Below, piece by piece: positions 1-9,245 of a stretch of 22,429 nt of DNA. Position numbers and translations under genes: made by a program. Within the stretch, counting starts at the first letter, position 1. Each line of letters starts with the position of its first letter. This DNA comes from Entophlyctis helioformis. Its lineage: Eukaryota > Chytridiomycota > Chytridiomycetes > Chytridiales > Chytriomycetaceae. Location of the stretch: assembly GCA_025526915.1 (NCBI GenBank), contig JAHLKH010000301.1, forward strand, positions 1-22,429, given 5' to 3'. Under the pieces are notes generated by a model. It searched no databases and had not been told where the DNA came from. It saw nothing but the letters and a program-made list of their open reading frames with translations.

Positions 1-1905
1 TATTTGAATGATGTTTCCGTGTGCAGCAGCAAACGAATGGCCGCCATTTGAAAACCGGCACTGTCATTGATGGTTGAATGCACATGTTGCATGTTAGTAC
101 TGATGGTTGCATCGCATTATGTGCATGCCTATCATGTTGATTCACCTCTTTGCAGGCGCGAATCCCAAACTCCCTCACAGGACGCAAGTCGTCCATCAAA
201 ACATTCATAAGGCGCAGCTTGTCGCTAAATCCAGCCAAAAGATACAGTCCAGAAGGATGCAAAGCAACCGAATGCGCTTCCTCTGTGAAGTACTTGACAA
301 GCTCACATGTGCCGGTTTGGTAGTTCCAGATACGGATGGACTTGTCTGGACTACAGGTAACCAATAGAGGCTTGCGGATGCACAGGTCGAGACCTGTGAC
401 TGCCCCATGGTGGTTGGATTCTGAAAAGACTTCGAATTTCAGATCGTCGGGCTTGTTGTAGCCAAACGAGCATCATCGCATGAGTCAGCCAGCCTTTTAG
501 ACATTCATCTAATTGATGACGCTTTGATACCTTGGCAAGGTCGGTTGCGGTAAGTGCAATCTTGTAAATTTGGTTCGAGTCGAGCTCGACAAGCAAGGTG
601 CCTTCGGATGTTGTCGATGTCATGCCAGTGATAATCAGTTCGGTATCTGGCAAGGGAATTCGTCGAGTCTGCTCAAAGCTGGACCAGTCCGGAGACATGA
701 ATTCGTAGATGGACACGTAGCCGCCAACGCCGCCAACCGCAAAGCCCTGCTTCATGTTTTGAAGTGCAGCAATTGCGTTTCCTTCCCCAAAAACTGCCTG
801 CTGCACCATCTCGCCGTTGGCAATCATGAAAATGTATCCTTCTTGTGTTCCGACCACAACGCGATCCATGGTCATCCAGCAGTGGCAGAGATAATTCTGA
901 TCCAAATGTAGCACATCAGGACACAGGCACCTTGTTATTGTAGGCAAGCGGTTTTGATCGGCAATGGCATCAACTGGCGATAACGTACATATGGTGGTAG
1001 CCGGACATGTAGAGGTCTCAACACGCCTTCTGAATATCGATATATGGTCACGAAGCCTTTGCCTGTGACGCAAAACTCGGTGCCGTCAAACGGATTGATG
1101 GTGACTTGATTGACTGGCTGGTCTGGCGATGGAGATGCCGAAATTGTCGCAATTGGCTTGCCTTTCTCCCAAGCATAGTAGTGAAGGACCCAATCTGGCT
1201 CGGACAGCTGTGCAGCGAGGTACTTTGAATCGATTGAGAATGACAACGACACAAATTCCTTGAAAGCATGGTACTTGTCAGTCTGTGTACAAACAAACCG
1301 AGTCGGCAATTGCATAGACAGCCGCGGCTGCTTACTTTTGCATGCGTTCCCTCGATCGGAAGAAGCTGTCTGCGCTTGCGGTAGTTGTGAAGATCGTAGA
1401 TATGGATCGATGGCCTATGTGACTTTTCTGCCACTGCAAACACGTGGCGGTCGGCCGAAACAGAGACAGCTGATATTCCATCGCCCGGCTCGGATATGGG
1501 AATGAATCTCTGCGACTTTTGCTCCACATTGGCGACTATTGTATGGGTCATGTATCCGCGAGAAAACCAAGCATTGTCAATGGCAAGCACTAGAGGCAAG
1601 GATACTTGGGTTGTTGGCCACGCTGCGCTCCTAGTCCACTTACTGATGATGTTGCTGCCAGCCGGATAGAGAATCGTGTTTTCCTCCACGTAGAAGATGT
1701 TGTCTGGGATGTCATTCTTGATGCCAAACACGTATCTTTACAGCCGGTAAGGTGGCCGTTGAGGGGCAGGGGACCACGGCGTGGATGGTAAACAAAGCAT
1801 ACATGTGAGAAGAGCAGTCTACGCCCATCCAGCCATGCAGACATGCTTTGGCGTCACGACAGCATGTTTGGCCACGTACCCGTGCTGAACCGACGCGATC
1901 GACAT
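1..1905 (-). CDS. CFAP57: CFAP57 (WDR65) flagellar WD40-repeat protein, 5' part only
   Basis: Cilia- and flagella-associated protein 57, an axonemal WD40 protein; its Chlamydomonas homologue FAP57 is needed for assembly of a subset of inner-arm dyneins. Seven exons are visible on the minus strand: 1880-1905, 1644-1735, 1336-1535, 989-1282, 531-896, 146-451 and 1-60. Together they give 448 residues, and the gene continues beyond the left edge (family length is about 1,250). Reading frame and phase agree at all six junctions; introns are 144, 108, 53, 92, 79 and 85 bp. Family-like stretches include NIFYVEENTILYPAG near the start, KSQRFIP, DRVVVGTQEG, CIRKPLLVTCSPDKSIRIWNY and SDKLRLMNVLMDDLR, the last two being WD40 blades. 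Start ATG at 1905 gives MSIASVQHG, split by the first intron at a GTACGT donor. The gene is transcribed divergently from the methyltransferase/ATP-grasp gene. Identification is firm; the rest of the gene is not in view. Confidence 0.9.
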
Positions 1906-2406
1906 GGTTGAATGCGACGCGTTTGGCGGCGTTTGGCAAACATGTCCGCAACGCTGAGGCGACCTTCTTGCCCTCAATCAGCAAATTGTCCGACCGACGC
2001 CCCTTTCAAACCATTTGTTGTGTTTTGTTTTGCCACTTCATACTAGACAGCGACCACCTCCAGCCGCCACCAGCAGCAGCAGCAGACTGCCTTTCATTCC
2101 GCCGAGCACTTCGCCCTTCGAGTTTTTGCTCCACATCCTTCAAACTCACCAAGACGACACGACCTTTTGTGAGTTGGGCAACGCCAAATGCTTGTCTAGC
2201 ATTGCTGCGCCACAACATGCATGTCCTGCTCGCTCCAGGAGCGAGGCTCTGGACCGTGTGATGATGGTCGGTATGCTGCATGCTTACACGGACGAACTTG
2301 ACCCTTCCCGCTTCCGTCGGCCACAACCCTCTGTTCGGTGCTCGCTTTGTGGTGTTTGGTTGCTTCTCGAATACGCGCTTGGGTCTGGCTCTTCAGATCT
2401 GCCACC
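1906..2406. promoter_or_regulatory. Divergent intergenic region between CFAP57 and the methyltransferase/ATP-grasp gene
   Basis: About 500 bp with no convincing coding frame separate the two start codons, so both promoters and 5' UTRs must lie here. A short direct repeat of gcgtttggc (about 1919-1939) sits just upstream of the CFAP57 ATG, and a T/G-rich stretch lies near 2010-2040. I see no clear TATA box. The right end carries a perfect vertebrate-style Kozak context (gccaccATG) at 2401-2409. Confidence 0.5.
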
Positions 2407-4927
2407 ATGTCCGCCACTGCCGCGCACACCAAGCCCAAGAACAAGGAGCCGCCGCCTCAGTGGCGTGGGGACATTGACACGCTTATGAAGTCGTCCATGT
2501 CGCTGCTCAAGGCAGCCACGCCGCACATGGACAAAACGCTCCCCAAGGAACAGCCCGTCTGCTATGGGCGTGTCAAGGATCTCAGTGCCAAGGTCCCTCC
2601 GCAATGGTGGAAATCAGTGTTTGCCGATGCCATGTACCTGAAAACGGATGGCGACGTTGTCGAGGATCCAGAAATCACAAAGGGAGAAATCGCGTTGCTG
2701 GAGGCCATCCCTTGTGTCAAGGAGATCTTTCTTCGAGACAGCGAGCTGGAAGCCGGCGATGACAGTCCCGAGCAGCCAGGTAGGTTGGTGTAGCCATGTG
2801 CATTTGGCCCTGACATCAACCAGCCTTTGCCCAGTCTTGCTCGCCTGTCGAGCTCTTCCATGGTTCCGTCCTCTTGCTGTGTGGCTGCTTTTAGCAGAAC
2901 ATAACGCTTCTGTTTCTCGTCGCCAATTTTCCTGCAATCCACTGTCATCAGAGTCTCCTGCTCGTATCTTGGACCTCTGCTGCGGACAAGGACGGCATTC
3001 GCTCCACCTCGCCAAAGAGTACCCCCATCTGTTTGTCCATGGGCATGACCAGTCTTCGTATCTCATTTCACTCGCCCAAGAGCGCGCGTCGTTCCAGAGC
3101 GTTACTTCGCAAACGTTCTTCACCGTCGGCGACTGTCGCCAGATCCCATATCCAGACAACACTTTTGACCTCGTACTGATCATGGGCAACTCGTTTGGTT
3201 ACTTTGCCGACGAGCAGGGCGATCGCGCCGTTCTAGGCGAGGTTGCGAGAGTGCTTGCACCTGGCGGCCGGCTGGTGCTTGACATCACAGACGGCGACTA
3301 TATGCGCGAAAACTATGCCGAGCGCAGCTGGGAATGGGTCGACGACTCAACGTTTGTTTGTCGCGAGCGGCAGCTATCCAAAGATGGGCTCCGTCTCATT
3401 TCCCGCGAGATCATCACCGTCGCCAACAAGGGTGTCGTTCGCGATCAGTTCTACCAGGAGCGGCTGTACTCGCAAGCGGAGCTCGCTACTCTGATCCGGG
3501 AGTCCAACCTTTGTCTCGACGCGGAGAATGCGCAGGAAAAGGCCAGCGACAGAATCATCACGATTGGCTATGACCTCAGCAAGCGGAAAGAAGACCTCGG
3601 AATGATGGAGCAGCGCACAATGGTCATGGCGACAAAGCCGCTTCCTGTCCAACCCCTCCTTGATCCAACCTCGGCGTTGCCTGATCTTGTAGCAAACTCC
3701 ATGACGTCGCCAGCCGAGTCGAGTGGTCCGCCCTTACAAGGAGCCTGTCCTGCCCAGAAGCTTCATTCGGTTCCCACTGTCGAGGAGCTTGTTGATGGGG
3801 TTTCCTCTTGCCTCGCGATCGATCCCACGGGTCCGCCTCCTGCTTTTCCGCTCGTATCGGTCATTCTTGGCGACACGTCCATGGGCTGCTTTGGAAAGCT
3901 GAACAACACGTGGAACGCAGAGGACATTGAGACGCGCGCCAAGCTGGTGCAGGCTCTCCGCAGCATGGGCTATGCAGACAGCCAGGTCAAGATCCTTGAC
4001 AATCACCACGATCTTCTTCGACACTTTTCAGTACACCAGGACACATTTGTGTTTAATCTGTGCGACGAAGGCTTCTTCAACGATGCGCTCAAGGAGTTGC
4101 ACGTCCCCGCACTTTTGGAAGCAGCAAACGTCGAGTACTCTGGCGCCGGTCCCAATTGCCTCGCCTACTGCTACGACAAGGGCCTTGTCAATCGCACTGC
4201 CGAGGCCATGGGCGTGCCAACGCCTGCAGAGATCACATACCTTGGCGACACGTCGACGCCCGCGGTCAGCGATCTCAACAAGCTCGATCAATTGATTAAG
4301 GATCGTATCCTGTATCCAGCATTCATCAAGCCCGTCAAGGGCGACAACTCGCTTGGCATTACAAGTCGATCGATAGTTCGCAACCGCGACGAGCTGCGGG
4401 CATACACTGACGAGTTGACGGCTATCGGGATCCGCGATGTGCTTGTGCAAGAGTATCTGCAGGGCACCGAGTATGGCGTCGGGATGGTTGGCAACATTGA
4501 GTCGGGCTTCCATTTCTTCCCAATCCTTGAGGTGGACTACACCAAGATTGTCGAAAAGAACCTGCCGCCGATCCTCGGCTTCGAGTCCAAGTGGGACCCA
4601 AGCAGCCCGTATTGGACGGATATCTCGTACAAGCGCGCATCATTGAGTCCCGAAGTCGAAAAGCAACTCAAGAAGAATTGTGTGGTGCTATGGGAGCGTT
4701 TTGGATTCCGCGACTACGGCCGCTTCGACTTCCGATGCGATGTTGGCACCGGCACCGGTAAAGATGGCGAGAATGGCACGATCAAGCTTCTCGAAGTCAA
4801 TCCAAACCCAGGATGGTGCTGGGACGGCAAGTTTGCATACATGGCCAAACTCGACGGACTAGAATACAAGGACATGCTCCGCATGATCATCCAGGCTGCG
4901 TGGGCCCGCATCACGAAGAAGGCGTGA
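2407..4927 (+). CDS. Fusion of class I SAM-dependent methyltransferase and D-Ala-D-Ala-ligase-like ATP-grasp enzyme
   Basis: Two exons, 2407-2779 and 2952-4927, are joined in phase 1 across a 172 bp intron and give 782 residues. Residues about 50-330 form a Rossmann methyltransferase: motif I is ILDLCCGQGRH (D132-G138), followed by the acidic-loop HDQS, the GDCRQIPYPD motif and an LAPGGRL strand. From about residue 425 an ATP-grasp ligase of the D-Ala-D-Ala ligase family follows: ILGDTSMG, VFNLCDEG, VPALLEAANVEYSGAGP, FIKPVKGDNSLGI (ATP-binding K584), VLVQEYLQGTEYG, then the metal ligands D717 (GRFDFR), E739 and N741 (LLEVNPNPGW). Key residues look intact, so both halves are probably active. 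By family analogy it would methylate a small molecule and ligate an amino or carboxyl group using ATP; the substrates are unknown. A Gly/Thr-rich insertion lies between D717 and E739. The ATG has an ideal Kozak context. Eukaryotes lack peptidoglycan synthesis, so a cell-wall role is unlikely; a specialised metabolite or modified dipeptide is my inference. Confidence 0.88.
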
Positions 4928-5297
4928 TCTGCCTCTGCCATTCTTCTTCCAGTCCTTTTCCAAGCCCTCCTCCATGCTCGTCAGCCCCTCTGCAAAGCGC
5001 ATCAAAAATCTTGCTCGTTTTAAGCAGGATGCAGCAAATGAAGCCGCTTCCCGTCCATCCGAGACTTACAATGCATCGTTGAGCCGAGGCGCTTGTGTCA
5101 GATCTACAGCCAGTCACGTGTTTGATCACGTGACATGCATTCCAATACTTTTTTTGAGTTGGAGATTGTCCCGATCGACCCGACAGGTCACCAAGCAGTC
5201 GAGGTAGGCTGCGCACATGTGGATGTGCGTCGTCCGCTGGTCGTCCATGCACACCGCTGACTCGAAGCGGCCGTGGTGTGATTCGCTGTCCAGCATC
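4928..5297. promoter_or_regulatory. Intergenic region: 3' end of the fusion gene and UTP14 promoter/5' UTR
   Basis: These 370 bp hold the 3' UTR of the methyltransferase/ATP-grasp gene and the promoter of UTP14. No AATAAA is visible just after the stop. The clearest element is a paired CACGTG site at 5113-5134. An in-frame upstream ATG at 5217 could extend UTP14 by 27 residues, but that stretch has no family resemblance and probably belongs to the 5' UTR. Confidence 0.5.
5113..5134. promoter_or_regulatory. Paired CACGTG (E-box/CLEAR-like) element upstream of UTP14
   Basis: GTCACGTG, a 6 bp spacer and CACGTGAC form a perfect 8 bp inverted repeat. The two CACGTG cores start 12 bp apart (5115 and 5127), about 165-185 bp upstream of the UTP14 ATG. 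GTCACGTGAC is the classical site of bHLH-zip factors (USF, TFEB, Myc/Max, yeast Cbf1). Binding is inferred, not shown. Confidence 0.6.
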
Positions 5298-8200
5298 ATG
5301 CGCTCCAAGGCCAACAGCAGCAAGGCCGTCAAGGGCAAGCAGCCTGCAGCAGCGGTGCTGCGCAAAAACAAAAAGAATGCACCAAAAAAGGCTCGCACAA
5401 TGTCCTACGACGTCTTTGAGGCATCCGACCAGGAAGACGATGCCCGCAAGATTCTGGCTCGCCGCGGTGGAGGCGGCGGTGCCGTTGGCCGGACACTCGA
5501 CGACGTTGGCACTCTCGAGTACAGTGTCGACGATGTTGACGAGGAGGACGACGAGGAGATCGACGAAGACGAGGCATTCGGCGACAGTGACGAGGAGCGC
5601 TTTGGCATCTTTTTTGGGTCTCAGCCCAAGGTGCGCATGGCAGTTGTCTGTACCTGCATCGCTTGTTGCCTGTATGAATGCTGCTGGCTGACGCTTCATT
5701 GGATGAAATGCACTGCTGGGCATTGCGACTGCAACTGTGTGGGTGTATGGCAGCCATCTGCCAAGCGATCGTCGGCAACATCCTCGTCCAAGACTGTTGT
5801 TGCGGGCGAGATCGACATGAATGAGGACTCGGAGCAGGAGCCGCAACAGGCCAGCGACGATGGCGATGACAACGAGAGCGAGGAGGATGGCGAGTACATG
5901 GACATTTCAGAGATGCTTAACGCAGACGACAACGACAACCTTGCCAAGCCAGCATCCGGCAACAAAAAGAATGTCTCTGGCGCCTCTGCAAAGGATGCAA
6001 AGAGCAAGCAGCGAAGGACGGGCGATGTTTCGTTCTTGGTTCCAGAGCTGCACGAGGACTCTGACATTGACCAAGAGGCTGATCGCGACTTGCTCCCGCC
6101 TAGCGACTCCGATGCCGATTCGGACGACGACATGGACGAGGACCAAGTGTCGGGCAAGCTTTCTGCATTCGTTGACGGCCTTAGCGGCAGTGGTGCATCT
6201 GATGGACAGACCCGCAAACGCAAGCGCTTGGCCGAAGTAACCGAGGCGTTTGACGAGTCTGAGTTTGCCATTGACGCGACTGGCGTTGGTGCAGCAGCAG
6301 CAGCAGCCTCACGTGGATCGCGCTCACTGGCAGACGCTCAGTCTGGCGTGTCTGGCCCTGCTCGCAAAAAGGTCGGGCTGGAAGATCTCGTTGGCGTTCT
6401 TGGTGACGACAGCAGCTTTGGTGGCCTCAAGAAGCAGCTCGAGACGCTTGACCGGCATGGTGATAAGCAGGTTGTTGCTGCCCCTCTGCCGCCCCGGATG
6501 CAGGATCGTCTCAATCGCCAGGCCGCTTATGCAGAGACCAAGAAGGACTTGACCAAGTGGACGTCGATTGTCAAGAAGAACCGCGAGTCGGACCGGCTCA
6601 CATTCTCGACACCCCAAGCGCCATCGGGCAGCGCGTCGAGTGGTGCTCTGATTTCCAAGTTCACACCTGCGACCGACCTTGAGAAGGAGATCGAGTCGTT
6701 GTTGACGGAAAGCGGCCTCATCGAAAAGAAGCAGCGCCAGATGGAGGAGCTTGAGCTCAACAAAGTGTCCAAAGACGAGGTGCGTTTGCAACGTGCTCAT
6801 TATTGGTTATGCTACCCACACGAGTTTCGACTGGTGTCAAGAACGGTTGCTGACTCGCTGTGAAATGTTTCGTTGCATCCTTGTTGCACAGCTGGTCGCT
6901 CGTCGCGCTGAGCTTGCCAAGCTGCGATCGTTGATGTTCTTCCAAGAGCAGAAGCAGAAGAAGATTTCCAAGATCAAAAGCAAGGCTTACCGCAAGATCC
7001 GCAAGAAGGAGACTGACAAGCAAAAGGAGCTGTCACTCGAGAGCCTGAAGGAGCTTGACCCGGAGCTTGCAAACCAAGAAGCCGAGAAGCTCGAGTTTGA
7101 ACGCGCCAAGGAGCGCATGACCCTCAAGCACAAGAACACTGGAAAGTGGGCCCGACAGATGATGGGCAAGGACGTTGACCCCGAGGTTCGTGCCTTTCAC
7201 TTGCTGGATGACCCTGTTGTTTCGACTGCATGCGCAGGGCCACTACTGATTCCATCAATCTCTCCTTTGGATGCGCGCGCACTCTTGGCTTGATTGCCCC
7301 CTACAGACACGCCAGGCGCTTATGGAGCAGCTCAACAAGCACGAAGAGCTCAAACGTCGGATCAAGGGCATGGATTCCGACGACTCGGACGCAAGCGATG
7401 GCCCTGACGCTGATCTGCAGCTTGATGGCGATGACGATCAGAATCAGGCAACTCGACACGCTGGCCGGATGGCACTGAATTCTCTTGCAGACGAGATTGA
7501 CGACGAGGAGACGCCAACCAAAGGCCTGTTTGCGATGAAGTTTATGCAGCGCTCGCTTGATCGTCAAAAGCAAGGCACTCGCGATGCCATCCGCGCTGCC
7601 CAGCAAGAACTCGATGACAACTCTGATGGCGAGGATCGCCAGCAGTCCGATGACGAGGGTGCTGCCAGTCTGGATGCTACCGACAGCAGCTCATTGCAAC
7701 ATGGCAAGACTGTTGCCGGCAACGCGGGACGGAAGGTGTTTGGGATCGCCCCAAACACTCGCCGCGCAGATAATGGCAACAAGTCTGACAGCGATGATGC
7801 AGAATACCGCGTTGAAGATGGTGCACAGGTGCACAGTGTTCGCGCATCTGGACCCGTTACGATTGCATTCCAAGGCCGCAATTTTGGATCAGCAACCTCG
7901 AAGCAGCCCGGACCCGACGCACCACCCACGCTCGCTCCTCTCTTCGCCGTGGATTCATTCGAAGTTGAGGATGACGACGACAAGGCCTTTTCCGGATATG
8001 CCAACAAGATGCCCCTCAAATCTGCAGCTGCAGGTTCCAAGGCCGCACCCGCTGCTGTCCGCGTCCCGACGTCGGCAACTCAGCCATCTGCTGCCGCTTC
8101 AGCGCGAACTGCTGCCCAGCAAGACAAGCGTGCTGCTTCCAACCGATCCAAGACAGACGTCCAAAGCACAAATGGCGCAGATCAGGACAACAGCGACGAC

Positions 8201-9218
8201 GACGCAAATCCTTGGCTGGCAGCTGCCGACGGCCCTGCCATCAAGAAGAGCATCGCCGGCACCGTCAGTTCTTCGAAGCGTGGCAATGGTAGTGGCCAGC
8301 AGCAGCGCGCTCTGGACCGCCTGGCCCGTAGCATCCAAGACTCACGCACCATGCAGGACGGTATCCAAGACCCAGACGCGCCAGCCGAGCTTGAAGGTCT
8401 TGAGCACGACACCGTGCCTTCTGTTCCGGCGGCCAAGGTGTCTGCAGAGCCCAAGACTGCGGCAAAGAAGCCTAAGCAAAAGCCGGCGGCCCCAGTGGAC
8501 GACTCTGAAGATGATTCAGATTTTGACCACGACGACAACGAGCGTGGCCATCCCAAGCACCCTCAGATGGTCCATGAATCGCACGCCAAACGACTCGCCC
8601 AAGTCGACCTTATGCGCATGGCATTTGCGAACGATGACGTTCTGGCTGATTTTGAGGCTGAAAAGCAGCTTGCTGTAGAGAAGGATGCTCCCAAGGTGGT
8701 GTCGGATGACATGCCGGGCTGGGGTTCGTGGTCATCTGGTCCAGGTGCACACACTGGGATGAATCCCGCAAGCACGGCGACTTCCAAGAACACGCGCAAG
8801 CCGGTCAAGAAAACCAAGGGCATCGAAGAGGAGAAGCGCAAGGACGCCAACCTGAAGCACGTCATTATCAACGAGAAGAAGATGAAAAAGGTGAGATGCC
8901 TCGGACTGGACTTCAATAGCCGCTGGCTGGCTGGCTGGGGCCGCCGCCAGTCGTTTTGCGAGCACATGACGACAGTATTGCTGACTTTACCCCCGTGACC
9001 ACCAGGTCTCCAAGTATCTGCTTCCCCAACTGCCTCACGGCTTCGAGTCCCAGGAGCAATACGAGAAGACGATCCGTATGCCAATTGGCCGTGAGTGGAA
9101 CACCCAGGCATCTCACAACAAGCTGACTGCGCCGCGCGTCCAAACCAAGCTGGGCACGGTGATCCACCCGCTCAAGCTGAATGGCAAGGCTGGCGGCAGC
9201 AAGGCCATGAAGAAGTGA
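5298..9218 (+). CDS. UTP14: UTP14, U3 snoRNP / small-subunit processome protein
   Basis: Nucleolar ribosome-biogenesis factor of the SSU processome that partners the DEAH helicase Dhr1 in 18S rRNA maturation. Five exons (5298-5630, 5754-6779, 6892-7185, 7307-8890, 9006-9218), all joined in phase 0, give 1,149 residues; introns are 123, 112, 121 and 115 bp. The first 450 residues are acidic with Asp/Glu/Ser tracts and basic patches. The signature begins at about residue 457 with RRAELAKLRSLMFFQE and KISKIKSKAYRKIRKK. A GWGSW motif lies at 1022-1026, VIINEKK at 1070, and YEKTIRMPIGREWN near 1098-1111 closes the C-terminus. The order matches human UTP14A (771 aa) and yeast Utp14 (899 aa); the extra length is in acidic linkers. 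The first intron is a multiple of three without a stop, so it reads through as a Cys-rich insert. Start chosen at MRSKANSS; an in-frame ATG lies at 5217. Paired CACGTG sites lie upstream. Confidence 0.94.
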
Positions 9219-9245
9219 CGACTGCAGTCTGCGCAAGAATACAGT
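9219..9245. other. 27 bp tail-to-tail gap between UTP14 and Doa10 stop codons
   Basis: Only 27 bases separate the two convergent stop codons. The gap holds a 10 bp perfect palindrome, gactgcagtc (9220-9229), and an A-rich aagaataca. No AATAAA is present. The 3' UTR and polyadenylation site of at least one gene must therefore lie inside the other's transcribed region. Confidence 0.8.

Noticed and set aside
1919..1945. Possible RFX X-box upstream of CFAP57 (gtttggcaaac and a gcgtttggc direct repeat)
   Set aside because: It does not match the X-box half sites well enough, and regulation of flagellar genes by RFX cannot be assumed here.
5217..5297. Upstream in-frame ATG of UTP14 giving a 27-residue extension
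   Set aside because: Trp/Cys-rich sequence unlike UTP14; the ATG at 5298 begins the basic Lys/Ser-rich N-terminus typical of the family.
4911..5846. Minus-strand open frame of 311 codons across the UTP14 5' end
   Set aside because: Antisense to acidic UTP14 coding sequence and its promoter; composition is what antisense of GAC/GAG runs gives, and no family motif is visible.
7557..8678. Long plus-strand open frame of 373 codons
   Set aside because: It overlaps the UTP14 fourth exon in another frame; its sequence is repetitive and the UTP14 frame carries the family motifs.
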